From assembly GCA_963742345.1 (NCBI GenBank), contig CAVULO010000008.1, positions 186,001 through 250,000 of the forward strand: a stretch of DNA of 64,000 nt, read 5' to 3'. The notes under the pieces are model-generated. The model was not told the origin of the DNA and made no database searches. It saw nothing but the letters and a program-made list of their open reading frames with translations. This DNA comes from Pseudolabrys sp963742345 (GTDB lineage: Bacteria; Pseudomonadota; Alphaproteobacteria; Rhizobiales; Xanthobacteraceae). This document shows positions 27,247 through 38,211 of the stretch, in pieces. The position numbers and the translations under genes were made by a program. Numbering within the stretch: position 1 is the stretch's first letter; every line of letters starts with the position of its first letter.

Positions 27247-30200
27247 ATGAATATCTCGGAAACCTGCATTCGCCGGCCGGTGCTGACGACGCTGATGACG
27301 GCGTCGTTGATCGTTTTCGGCGTCTTTGCGTATCGGCTGCTGCCGGTGGCGGCCCTACCGGCGGTGGATTTTCCGACCATTCAGATCACGGCGCAATTTC
27401 CCGGCGCCAGCCCGGAAACGATGGCATCTTCGGTTGCCTCACCGATCGAGCGGCAGCTGTCGACGATTTCCGGCATCTCGTCGATGAATTCGTCGTCCTC
27501 GCTCGGCCTGGCGCAGATCACCATCCAGTTCGATCTTGGCCGTAATATCGACGGCGCAGCGCTCGACGTGCAGACCGCGCTTGCGACCGCGGCACGCCTG
27601 TTGCCGATCGAAATGACGATACCGCCGTCATTCCGCAAGGTGAATCCGGGCGACTTTCCGGTGCTCTATGTCAGCCTGCGATCCGACACCGTGCCGCTGT
27701 CGACGGTCGACGATTATGCCGAGACCGTTCTGGCGCCACAGATTTCGCAATTGCCCGGCGTTGCACAGGTGCTGGTCTATGGCGCGCAGAAATTCGCTGT
27801 TCGCGTCCAGGTCAATCCGACTGAGGCAGCTGCCCGCAATATTGCGCTTGAAGACGTGCGCAGTGTCGTTGCCAAGGCCAATTCGAGCACGCCGGTCGGG
27901 GTACTGACCGGGCCGAAACAGAGCGTGACACTGGCAGCAACCAGCGCGATGCCGCACGCGTCCGACTATCGCGATGTCGTCGTGGCCTACCGCAACGGCG
28001 CGCCGATCAAACTTAGCCAGATTGCCCGCGTGATCGACAGCGTCGAAAACGACAAGGTCGCCACCTGGTTCAACGATGCGCGCGCCGTCGTGCTCGCGAT
28101 CCAGCGCCAGCCGGATGCCAACACCGTGCAGGTCGTCGATCTCGTGCGTCAAGGTCTGCCGAACATGCGCGCGCAGGTGCCGCCTTCGATCCAGATGGAG
28201 CCTTTGTTCGACCGCTCCCTGTCCATTCGCGCGGCGGTGACTGACGTGCAGGAGACGCTGGCGATCGCAGTCACGCTCGTTATCTTGGTGATCTTCCTGT
28301 TCCTGCGCAAAGTGTCGGCGACCATCATTCCGGCGCTGGCCGTGCCGGTGTCGCTGGTCGGCACGTTCGCCGCGATGTATGCCTTCGGCTTCTCCATCAA
28401 CAATATGACGTTGCTCGCGCTCACGCTGTCGGTGGGCTTCGTTGTCGACGATGCCATCGTGATGCTGGAAAACATCGTGCGCCACATTGAAGGCGGTATG
28501 CGGCCATTCGAGGCTGCGCTGAAAGGCTCGCGCGAAATCGGCTTCACCATCGTGTCGATTACGTTCTCGCTGATCGCGGTGTTCATCCCGGTGTTGTTGA
28601 TGGGCGGCATGGTTGGCCGCGTTTTCCGCGAATTCGCGGTGTCGATCGCGGTCGCGATCGTGGTGTCCGGCTTTGTGTCGCTGACGCTGACGCCAATGCT
28701 GTGCGCGCGCGTGCTTGGCAGCCATCACCGACGGCGAGTGAAAAGCAATTCTTTGTGCTGCGCATGTTCGAGCGGCTCTTCGAAGGTATGCTCAATACGT
28801 ATCAGTGGACGCTCGACCGGGTGATCGCATTCAAGTCGATCATGCTGATGGTTACGCTCGGCACTTTTTTCGCGACTATCGCTCTCTACGTGATTGTGCC
28901 CAAGGGCTTCTTTCCGACGGAGGACACCGGCTACGTCATCGGCATTACCGAAGGTGCGACCGACGTTTCGTTCCCGGCAATCTCGCAGCTTCAGCGCAAG
29001 GTCGCTGACGTCGTGCGCGCGGATCCGGCTGTTGCATATGTGAATTCCACGGTCGGCACCGGTGGCCCCAACTCGGTCGGCAATAGCGGACGCATGCTGG
29101 TCGCGCTTAAGCCGCGCAGTGAGCGCGACAGTCTACAGACTATCCTGGCGCGTCTGCGCCGGACGGCCAATGTCGTGCCTGGCCTCGCCATCTATTTCCA
29201 GCCGATCCAGAACATCAATCTCGGCGGCAAGCTCTCCAAGAGCCAATATCAATACACGCTGCAATCCAACGACACCGCGTCGCTCTACCGAATTACGCCG
29301 GAACTGCGCGACAAGATTTCCAAGATCGACGGTCTGCTAGACGTCACGACCGACCTCTACGTCACCAATCCACAGGTCACGATCGACGTCGATCGCGAGA
29401 AGTCGGCGGTCTACGGGCTCACCGTCGATCAGGTCCGGCAAGAACTCTATAACGCGTTCGGCGTGCGGCAAGTCGCGACCATCTACAGCCCGGTGAATTA
29501 CTATCAGGTCATTCTCGAGACGCAGCCGGAGTTTCAGGTCGGGCCGGATGATTTGGCGCGCGTCTATCTGAAGACAACGAACGGCACCACGGTGCCGCTC
29601 TCGGCCGTCACCCGTTTCGAGCGCACTGTCGGCCCCTTGCAGGTCAATCACCAGGGCCAGCAGCCGGCGGTGACGATATCGTTCAATCTCGCGCCCGGCT
29701 TCTCGCTTGGCCAGGCAGTGGATGCCATCCAAAACCTGGAACGCGAAGAGCGGCTGCCGGCGACCATCACCACCGGCTTCCAGGGTACTGCACAGGTGTT
29801 TCAGGATTCGTTGCGGGGGCAGGGGATATTGATCCTGGCTGCTATCTTCGCCGCCTATGTGGTGCTCGGCATTCTGTATGAAAGCTTCATTCATCCGATC
29901 ACCATCATCTCCGGCCTGCCGTCGGCCGGTATCGGCGCGATTTTGACGCTGATGCTGTTCCGCATGGATCTGTCGGTGATCGCGATGATCGGCATTGTGA
30001 TGCTCGTCGGCATCGTCAAGAAGAATGCGATCATGATGATCGACTTCGCGATCGAGCGCCGCCGCGTTGGCCTTGTCGGCGGAAGCAGCGATCCGCGAGG
30101 CCGCGGTTCTGCGCTTCCGCCCGATCATGATGACGACCTTCGCGGCGATCTTCGGAACGCTTGCCGATCGCGCTCGGCACGGGTGCCGGGGCCGAATTGC

Positions 30201-30376
30201 GTCAGCCGCTCGGCGTTGCGGTGGTCGGCGGTCTGGTGCTCTCGCAGCTCCTGACGCTTTACATCACACCGGTGATTTATCTCTATCTCGACCGCTTCGA
30301 CCGGCTCATCAAACGCCGGCTCGAGCCACAGCTAACGGAAGTCGAAGAAGCGCCACCGGCGGTCGCCGCGGAATAA
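27247..30376 (+). CDS. RND multidrug efflux pump, HAE1/MdtB-C type (three frame shifts)
   Basis: About 1042 residues after correction, the usual size for a proton-driven RND pump. MNISETCIRRPVLTTLM opens helix 1. The proton-relay Asp pair lies in VGFVVDDAIVMLENI (helix 4). The second half repeats the layout and ends with LTLYITPVIYLYLDRFDR. Frames change near 28730 (one missing base after ARVLGSHH), near 30072 (extra T in ERRRVGL-SAEAAIREA) and near 30163 (extra G in IFGTL-PIALGTGAG). The sequence most resembles MdtB/MdtC-like pumps, but there is only one pump gene here. Substrates unknown. Confidence 0.9.
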
Positions 30377-30380
30377 TCGA

Positions 30381-30710
30381 TCAAAGCGCAAAGCTGGTGC
30401 CACAGCCGCACGATGCTTTCGCTTGCGGGTTCTTCACTTTGAATGATGCGCCGATCAGATCGTCGACGAAGTCGATCTCCGAACCGGCCATGTAGTTGAC
30501 CGAGACAGGATCGATGAGCACCACGGCACCGTCGCGGCTGATCACTAGATCATCGGCTGCCTTGGCGCGCTCCATATCGAATTTGTATTGAAAGCCGGAG
30601 CAGCCGCCGCCTTCCACGCTGACGCGCAGCATGGTGCCGGTCGGCTCTCCTTTGAGGATGTCGCCGATCCGCCGCGCTGCCCGTTCGCTGACCGTGATGC
30701 TCGTGCTCAT
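30381..30710 (-). CDS. erpA: Iron-sulfur cluster insertion protein (ErpA/IscA type)
   Basis: A 109-residue A-type Fe-S carrier. The three cluster cysteines are Cys37 (GGGCSGF) and Cys101/Cys103 (CGCG). The spacing fits ErpA/IscA proteins that pass clusters to apo-enzymes. It converges on the RND gene with only 4 bases between stops, and is divergent from dgt. This erpA-next-to-dgt arrangement is familiar in alphaproteobacteria. Confidence 0.9.
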   Translation of the reverse strand: MSTSITVSERAARRIGDILKGEPTGTMLRVSVEGGGCSGFQYKFDMERAKAADDLVISRDGAVVLIDPVSVNYMAGSEIDFVDDLIGASFKVKNPQAKASCGCGTSFAL

Positions 30711-30786
30711 TGCCTGCCTTTTCGGACCATCCTATTGGCAGAAGGCCCAACGGATAGTTAAGTGCGCGGGCCAGTGAGGTCAATGC

Positions 30787-31960
30787 ATGGCGGTCGAAAC
30801 AGGGCGCGAGCGGGCGGTTTATGCCTCCGATCCGGCGCAAAGCCGTGGCCGCCGCTTTAGCCGAACCGGCGAGCCCGACCCGAAATGCTTTCCGCCGCGA
30901 TTGCGACAGGATTATCCATTCGTCCGCATTCCGGCGCCTGGCTCACAAGACGCAGGTCTTCGTCTATCACGAAGGCGACCATTACCGTACGCGTCTCACC
31001 CATACGCTCGAAGTTGCGCAGATCGCTCGCTCGATTGCGCGCGCACTTGGCCTGGACGAAGACCTCGCTGAAGCGCTGGCGCTCGCTCACGATCTCGGCC
31101 ATCCGCCGTTTGGACATGCCGGCGAACGTGCACTCGACGAATGCCTCGCCGGCTGCGGGGGCTTCGATCACAATGCACAAGCGCTGCGCATCGTGACGGA
31201 TCTTGAGCGCCGGTATGCCGCCTTCGATGGCCTCAATCTCAGTTGGGAGACGCTCGAGGGTCTGGTCAAACACAATGGGCCGCTCGTTGGTCGCGATGGC
31301 GCTGCCGTTGGCCGTTATGTCAGGCACGGCGTGCCGACGCCGATTGTCGCTTATTCGAAGGTTCAGGACCTGGAATTGTGGACCTACGCCAGCGCGGAAG
31401 CGCAGGTCGCAGCCTTATCGGACGATATTGCATATGACGCACACGACATCGACGATGGCCTGCGTGCCGATCTGTTCACGCTCGACGATATTGCCCAGGT
31501 GACGCTCATCGGAAACATCTTGAGCGCGATAGAAGCGCAATATCCGGGCATCGAACCAGGTCGCCGCGCGCACGAAATCGTGCGCGCGCTCATCACGCGC
31601 ATGATCGAAGACGTGATTGCAGAGAGTGGAATGCGCATCGTAATGCTCAGCCCGCGCACGGCTGCCGAGGTGCGAGAAGCGCCGCGGCCGGTGGTGGGAT
31701 TTTCGCCCGCGATGGAAAAGACCGACCGCGACATCAAGGGCTTTTTATACCCGCGCATGTACCGCCACGAGCGTGTCGTGCGGGTGATGGCCGATGCTGA
31801 ACGCGTCGTGCGCGACCTGTTTGCGCACTACACGGCATCGCCCGCTGACTTGCCGGCAGAATGGGGCGAGGGGATCGGCGACTACATTGCGGGCATGACC
31901 GATCGCTACGCGCTCATCGAACACGCGAAATATTTCAAAGGGACGCCGGAGCTGCGGTAA
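30787..31960 (+). CDS. dgt: Deoxyguanosinetriphosphate triphosphohydrolase-like HD protein (one frame shift)
   Basis: About 390 residues after correction. Hydrolyses dNTPs to nucleoside and triphosphate and helps control nucleotide pools. The HD-domain metal site is visible: the His in YRTRLTHTLEVAQIAR, the His-Asp pair in ALAHDLGHPPFGHAGE, and a later Asp in ALSDDIAYDAHDIDDG. ATG 30787 gives the family N-terminus AVYASDPAQSRGRR. One extra T near 30856 shifts the frame before LAEPASPTRNAFRRDCDRI. Without the correction the apparent start at 30821 is misleading. Confidence 0.9.
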
Positions 31961-32112
31961 TCACCTGAGGGCTGGGTGCGCAAAAATCCTCGTATCGCCA
32001 ATTGCGAAACGTTGGAGCGTATCCGGATCGGCTTGGACGGAAAGTGCGCCGGACAGAGTCACTGTGCGGCGCGAATGCAACGCATCCGGATGACAGCGTC
32101 GTTGCAGCATGA

Positions 32113-32132
32113 CATCCTCCGAACGGAGGATG
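32113..32132 (+). promoter_or_regulatory. Perfect hairpin that contains the ribosome binding site of the FAD dehydrogenase gene
   Basis: CATCCTCC (32113-32120), loop GAAC, GGAGGATG (32125-32132): an 8-bp perfect stem. The right arm carries GGAGGA, the Shine-Dalgarno site, ending 6 bases before ATG 32137. When folded, the site is fully paired, so translation should depend on opening the stem. Opening by heat, a protein, or an upstream short frame (ATG 32109) are possibilities. Confidence 0.55.
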
Positions 32133-32136
32133 GATA

Positions 32137-33855
32137 ATGTCTCATGTCGTAACGAGCGCGGGTGTTTCCGTCGCTCCGGAAGTCGATCTCATTATTGCAG
32201 GTGCAGGCCCCGCCGGCATGACCGCTGCGCTGGTTGCCTCGCTCGAGGGTCTCGACGTGCTCTTGTGCGAGAAGTCCGATCAGGTTGGTGGCACCGGCTC
32301 GACCTCAGCGGGCACGCTTTGGATTCCGGAAAACAGCCAAAGTCGGGCCGCCGGCTTCGCCGATAGTAGCGAACAAGCCGACCGTTATCTGAGCGCCCTG
32401 ATCGGTGAAGCGACCAACCGCGAACTCAGGAACGCCTATCTTCAAACCGGACCAACGGCGATTGATTACTTGTGTGCCCGAACAGACGTGCAGTTCCTTG
32501 CTTGCGGAAAACACCCGGACTATCGCAGCAACATGCCGGGCGCCGCCGTCGCTGGCCGCGCCATTATGCCTGAGCCGTTCGATGGACGGCTGCTCGGCGC
32601 GGAATTCCGGCGCATTCGCCCGCCAGTGCCGGAGTTCATGCTGTTCGGCGGCATGATGGTCGGCAAGGCCGATATTCCCCGGTTGATTGGCCGCTTCCGT
32701 TCGTTTGCAAATTTCATTTATTCCGCAAAGCTGTTTGCACGTTATCTCGCCGACCGCCTGAAATATAAGCGCGGAACGCGCATCATGATGGGCAATGCGC
32801 TCATCGGGCGGCTGTTCTACAGTTTATGCAAACACAAGGTGCCGATCCTGTTTGACGCGCCGATTGTAGAGCTCACCGGCGACCGACGCGGCGTCAAAGG
32901 TGCGCGCCTGAACATCGGCGGCAGAGAAGTTTCGGTCAAAACCCGCAAGGGCGTCGTGCTTGCGACAGGTGGTTACGCACACAATAAACGCTTTCGCGAG
33001 GCGTTCATGCCTCAGCCCGTTCCCGAATATTCTATGAGCTATGACGGCAACCACGGCGACGGTGTCGACATCGGCCAGCGTCTGGGCGCAGCGATTGCGC
33101 CCGAGCGCTGCACGAGCGGGCTGTGGACACCGGTGTCGATTGTGCCGCGGCCCGACAGCACGAAGGGTCTGTTCCCGCATCTTGTGCTTGACCGTGCCAA
33201 GCCCGGATTGATCGCGGTAAATTCGGCTGGCTGCCGTTTCGTCAATGAAGCGGCATCGTATCATGACTTCGTGCTGGCGATGTTCGAGAGTCACAAAACT
33301 GCGCCGTCGATCCCGGCCTGGCTGATCTGCGATGCGGACGCCCTCGAAAAATATGGTCTGGGTGTCGTTTACCCGGGCCACCGTAATCCCGAAAAATTCG
33401 TCGACAGCGGTTACCTCATGAGCGCGCGCACGCTCGAGGAACTCGCCCGCAAGATTGGCGCCAATCCTGCGCAGTTGCGCGCCACGGTCCTGCGCTACAA
33501 CGGCTTTGCCGGCAAAGGTGTCGATGTCGATTTCGGTAAGGGTGAAACCGAACTCAACCGCTTTAACGGCGATAGCGAACATAAGCCCAACCCTTGTATC
33601 GGGCCGGTCGCGACCCCACCGTTCTATGCACTTGCGGTCTGGCCAGCCGACATTGCGGTCAGCACTGGGCTTGCGACTGACGCAGACGCACGCGTGCTCG
33701 ACAACGATGGAAAGCCGATTCCGGGACTATACGCCTGCGGCAATGACATGGCTTCTGTCATGGCAGGAAGCTATCCCGGTCCAGGCACCACGCTCGGCCC
33801 GGCCATCGTGTTTGCCTACCGCGCGGCGATGCACGCCAAGAGTGCCTTGCTTTAA
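32137..33855 (+). CDS. FAD-dependent dehydrogenase (fumarate reductase/3-ketosteroid dehydrogenase-like flavoprotein)
   Basis: A 572-residue flavoprotein. The FAD-binding GAGPAG is at residues 22-27, with the matching acidic residue in LLCEKSDQVGGTGSTSAG. A second FAD contact is the C-terminal GLYACGNDMASVMAGSYPGPG. The middle part (about 130-480) is the substrate cap. GTTLGPAIVFAYRAA closes the FAD site. The family includes fumarate reductases and 3-ketosteroid-1-dehydrogenases; the long cap and PGPG ending favour the latter type. It is followed by an SDR, which suggests a small oxidative pathway. Its ribosome binding site lies in a hairpin (32113-32132). Confidence 0.82.
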   Translation: MSHVVTSAGVSVAPEVDLIIAGAGPAGMTAALVASLEGLDVLLCEKSDQVGGTGSTSAGTLWIPENSQSRAAGFADSSEQADRYLSALIGEATNRELRNAYLQTGPTAIDYLCARTDVQFLACGKHPDYRSNMPGAAVAGRAIMPEPFDGRLLGAEFRRIRPPVPEFMLFGGMMVGKADIPRLIGRFRSFANFIYSAKLFARYLADRLKYKRGTRIMMGNALIGRLFYSLCKHKVPILFDAPIVELTGDRRGVKGARLNIGGREVSVKTRKGVVLATGGYAHNKRFREAFMPQPVPEYSMSYDGNHGDGVDIGQRLGAAIAPERCTSGLWTPVSIVPRPDSTKGLFPHLVLDRAKPGLIAVNSAGCRFVNEAASYHDFVLAMFESHKTAPSIPAWLICDADALEKYGLGVVYPGHRNPEKFVDSGYLMSARTLEELARKIGANPAQLRATVLRYNGFAGKGVDVDFGKGETELNRFNGDSEHKPNPCIGPVATPPFYALAVWPADIAVSTGLATDADARVLDNDGKPIPGLYACGNDMASVMAGSYPGPGTTLGPAIVFAYRAAMHAKSALL

Positions 33856-33911
33856 TGGCGCCTTGCGCCGCGGGGCTTCAGCTCAATATCATCATCGTGT
33901 GGAGGGCTTCC

Positions 33912-34680
33912 ATGGCGCGTCTTGCGGGTAAAGTTGCATTCATCACCGGTGGTGGCGGCGGTATTGGCCGCGCCACCGCCGAACGCTTTGCCGAGGAGGG
34001 CGCGAAAGTCGTCATCGCCGAGATCGATGCCGATCGTGGCGCCGCCGCCGCTCAGTCTGCCCGCGCCCGGGCCAAGAATTCCGGCGGAGATGCCCACTTC
34101 ATTCAATGTGATGTCCGCGACAAGACGAGCGTTGAAGCCGCCTTTGCGGAAACCATCGAGCGGTTCGGAAAGCTGACTATCCTTCACAACAACGCGGGCG
34201 GGTCGACCCCGCAAGATGGTGCGGTTACCGAGGCGCCCGAAGAAGAGTTCTGGCGTGTCATCACGCTTGACCTCTACGGCACGTTTCTTTGCTCCAAGAT
34301 TGGCATTCCGCACATCATAAAATCCGGCGGGGGTGCGATCATCAACATGACGTCGTCGCTCGCGTTGAGCGCGGTTCCGGGGCGCGACTGCTATACCGCG
34401 GCCAAGGGGGCTATCGCCTCGCTAACTCGATCGATGGCGGTGGAATACGCGAAGCACAAAATTCGCGTGAACGCGATTGCACCGTCCGTCACATTGTCAG
34501 ACCGCGTCAAGAAACTGCTCGAAGGTTCCAAGGATATCGAGAAGCTCGCCGACGATGCATTTGCTTGGGCTTGGCCTGCCGATTCACATGGCCGATATGG
34601 CGGTCTATCTGGCGTCGGATGAGGCGGCCATCACGACGGGACAGATCTTGGTCGTCGATAGCGGAGCAACGGCTTGGTAA
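33912..34680 (+). CDS. Short-chain dehydrogenase/reductase (one frame shift)
   Basis: About 255 residues after correction. The NAD(P)-binding TGGGGGIG is at residues 12-19, NNAG at 93-96, the catalytic Ser in NMTSSLAL (148/149), and Tyr161/Lys165 in YTAAK. The C-terminus ASDEAAITTGQILVVDSGATAW is typical. The frame breaks near 34557 (one extra base before HLLGLGLPIHMADMA). It lies 56 bases after the FAD enzyme in the same direction, so the two probably oxidise consecutive intermediates of one substrate. Confidence 0.87.
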
Positions 34681-34767
34681 GAAAGGCGCCGATCGTGCTG
34701 CGCCATTCGTCAAATTTGCTTCGATTGTTTTGACTCCCCTTCCAAATTGCGTTAGCCGCAGCCCACT

Positions 34768-36548
34768 ATGCCAATCGCATCCAGGCCCCAACATTTGTTC
34801 GCTGACATGCTCGCGCGCGTGTGCGTGGCGACTACTGCGGTGCTTGGGACCCCGCGTTGAGCTTTCGCGCATTGTGGTCGAGCCCCCACGCGATCCGACC
34901 CATGGTGACATGGCGACCAATGCGGCGATGGTGTTGGCAAAGGACGCCGGCAAGAAGCCGCGCGAGCTGGCAGAAAGTATTGCCGAAGAACTGCGCGCCG
35001 ACGACAAGGTGGCATCAGTCAGCGTCGCTGGTCCGGGCTTTATCAATCTCAATCTGAAGCCACATGTCTGGAGCGAGGAACTTCGGCTTGGTGCTGGGAG
35101 CGGGTAGTGAATATGGCCGAAGCAACATCGGCGAAGGCGAAACGGCCAACGTCGAGTACGTTTCTGCCAATCCGACTGGCCCGATGCACGTCGGCCATGG
35201 CCGCGGCGCGGTGTTCGGCGATGCACTTGCGAACTTGCTAGCCTTCGCCGGCTACAAGGTGACGCGCGAATACTACATCAATGATGCGGGCGCGCAGGTC
35301 GATGTATTGGCCCGTTCGGTGTTCCTCCGTTATCGCGAGGCGCTCGGTGAGGATATTGGCGAGATTCCTGAGGGGCTTTATCCCGGCGACTATCTCAAAC
35401 CCGTCGGTGGTGAACTTGCCGCCGAGTATGCGGCCAAGCTCAGCACGATGAAGGAGGCCGAATGGCTGCCTGTTGTGCGCGCGAAGGCCATTGCCATGAT
35501 GATGGACGGAATCCGCGATGACCTCGCCGCGCTCGATATACATTTCGATGTGTTCTTCTCCGAGCGTTCACTGATCGAAGGTCGGCGCGACGAAGTAGGC
35601 GCCACAATCGCGGGCTTGCGTAAAAGCGGTGAGGTCTATGAAGGTAGGCTTCCGCCGCCAAAAAGTGGTGCGATCGAGGATTGGGAAGACCGTGAGCAGA
35701 CGCTGTTTCGCTCAACAGAGTTTGGTGACGACGTCGACCGCCCACTGAAGAAGTCCGACGGCAGCTATACGTATTTTGCTACCGACATCACTTATCACAA
35801 ATCGAAGCTGGACCGCGGCTTCCACCACTTGATTGATGTCTGGGGCGCTGACCACGGCGGCTATGTCAAGCGCATGCAGGCGGCAGTCAAAGCGATTAGC
35901 AGTGGTAAAGCCGATCTCGACGTGAAACTTGTGCAGTTGGTCCGCCTTCTGCGCGCGGGTGAGCCGGTGAAGATGTCGAAACGGGCGGGGGAGTTTGTCA
36001 CCTTGCGCGAGGTGGTAGAGGAAGTTGGGCGTGACGCCGTTCGCTTCGATATGCTTTACCGCAAGAACGATGCTGTGCTCGATTTCGATCTCGCCAAGGT
36101 GATCGAGCATTCGCGCGACAATCCGGTTTTCTACGTCCAGTACGGTCATGCTCGCGGGAAGTCCGTGTTCCGCAATGCGAGAGAGGAAATGCCGGACCTG
36201 CCGGAGGCGGCGCCGGCGCGTGCGGCGCTACTCAAGCAGGCGCCGCTCGAGCGCCTCAGCGATCCCGGCGAAATTTCCCTGCTGCGGCGGATTGCGCTCT
36301 ACCCTCGCACCATCGAAGCGGCCGCGGCCGCCCACGAGCCTCACCGGATTGCGTTCTATCTGTATGAATTAGCAAGTGAATTTCACGCGCATTGGACGCG
36401 AGGAAAAGACTTGCCTCATTTACGCTTCATTATCCAGAATGATCGAGAAACGACGGCAGCCCGGCTCGCCATGGTGGAGGGGATCGTCACCGTTATCGCC
36501 TCGGGTCTAGCATTGCTCGGGGTCAGCGCGCCGGAAGAAATGCGGTAA
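34768..36548 (+). CDS. argS: Arginyl-tRNA synthetase (two frame shifts)
   Basis: About 592 residues after correction. Charges tRNA-Arg. The HIGH motif is HVGH in SANPTGPMHVGHGRG and the KMSK-like motif is VKMSKRAGEFVTL. The N-terminal Arg-S additive domain (FADMLARV to VVEPPRDPTHGDMATNAAM) and the C-terminal anticodon domain (LPHLRFIIQNDRETTAARL) are both present. ATG 34768 reads MPIASRPQHLFADML. Frames change near 34850 (extra G) and near 35090 (extra base, resuming LVLGAGSEYGRS). An essential gene with two breaks cannot be a real pseudogene unless another copy exists. Confidence 0.93.
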
Positions 36549-36633
36549 GTTTCGTCCATCGAAATCTGCGCTTGGCCTGCACCGCCAACGATCATAAGAG
36601 TAAGCAGGGACGAACTCATTAGCCGGGGAACGA

Positions 36634-38202
36634 ATGGCGGACGACCAATTTCAACGACCATATCGTGCAAGTGAACCGCCGGTGCGTGGTGCAGCCAAAA
36701 CGCCTGGCAGCGATCCGCTTGCCGAACTCGCTCGGCTCATCGGGCAAACAGATCCATTTGCAGAATTCGGCCGCGAGTCCGCGCGTCGTGCGCCTGCGCC
36801 GCAACCGGGCGAGGGCTCCGATTGGAACACGCAACCGACCGGAACTCCGTACCGAGCACAGGCCGAAGCCGATGCCCGCGCGCCGGTGCCACCGCAGAGA
36901 TTAGGCAATGGCTACTACGCCTCGCGGCCTGTGCCCGCTGAACAACAGGCGGATGCGGCAGCAAGTTATTATGGCGGCCAAAACTATGGACGCCAATCTT
37001 ACGCCGCTACCCCGCCGCCGACCGATGACGGTCTTTATGAGGCCGACCATGAGGCGCGCAGCTATCCGCCGAGCCAGGCCGACTTTCCGCATGACCCTTA
37101 CGAACAGGACACGGCTCAGCACGTTGAAGAGGAATACTACGACGATGTGCCATCCTCCCGTCGTCGCCTTGGCGTTATGGCGATCGCCGGCGTTTTTGCT
37201 TTGGCAGTGATAGGCACTGCCGGCGCTTATGGCTATCGCGCCCTGTTTGGTTCATCCGGATCCACCCAACCGCCGCCCGTCATCAGGGCCGATGCGGGGC
37301 CAAGCAAGATTGTTCCCGCGACGACCGGTAAAGACACGCAATCGAACAAACTGATCACGGATCGTCTGAACGAACGCGGTCAAAGCGAAAAACTGGTGTC
37401 GCGTGAGGAACAGCCGATCGACAAGCCGGCAACAGTTGCGGTCTCGCAGATCGGCTCCTCCGCCGACGTTGGGTAGTGGCGTGGTCGGAAGTGAGGCGAA
37501 AGAAGATCCGCACTATCGCTATCCATCCCGATCAACCAGTGCGGCTGACGCCACGCCCCCGTCGGCGCACGCCTCAGCCGCAGCGCCTGCTGCTCGCGGG
37601 CGACCGCCACCGCCCCCGGACGGCACCTGCGGCTCGCGCCGCCGGCACGGATCGCCGATAGTGCGAGCGCCGATGCGGAAGAGGATGCCGACGCCACCGC
37701 CAGCTACACGTTCGGCACCGCCCGTACGTCAGGCCGCCCCAGCGGCTGGCAATGCGCCACTATCACTAAACCCGAATGCACCATCTGCGCGCGCCGCTAC
37801 AAGGGCGCCTGCTGCGGCTCGCGGCCCTGCCGCGCCGACCCGGCACTGCTTCGGTAGCGCCAGCACCTCAGGCCACTGGCACCAGCGCCTGCGGCGAGCG
37901 CTGGTGCTGGCGGCTCGGGAAGCTATGTGCAGGTTTCGTCTCAGCGAAGCGAGGCTGAAGCTCAAGCTGCGTTCCGGAGCCTTCAGGCCAAGTTCCCAGA
38001 CCAGCTCGGCGGGCGTCAGCCGCAGATCCATAAGGCCGACCTGGGTACAAAGGGAACCTATTATCGAGCCATGGTAGGGCCCTTCGCCAACGCCAATGAG
38101 GCCGGGGAGTTGTGCTCGAACCTCAAGGCAGCGGGCGGCCAGTGCCTCGATCCAGAGGAATTAACAGGCCAAAACTTGACCCTGCCGGCGGGCACGGTCT
38201 AA
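36634..38202 (+). CDS. SPOR-domain cell-division/cell-wall protein (at least five frame shifts)
   Basis: About 521 residues if all breaks are repaired. A disordered acidic/proline N-terminus (1-165) is followed by one membrane span (RRLGVMAIAGVFALAVIGTAG), a periplasmic linker with KIRTIAIHPDQP, a long Ala/Pro-rich segment, and a C-terminal SPOR domain (GSYVQVSSQRSEAEAQAAF to the end). SPOR domains bind denuded peptidoglycan at the septum. Between about 37470 and 37870 the frame changes at least five times in low-complexity sequence (four extra bases, one missing; net zero). It lies between argS and nagZ, the usual alphaproteobacterial position. Confidence 0.75.
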
Positions 38203-38211
38203 TCCGCGCCG

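Noticed and set aside
27628..28728. Minus-strand frame of 366 codons inside the RND pump
   Set aside because: A His/Arg/Asp-rich shadow of the pump gene; no protein-like pattern.
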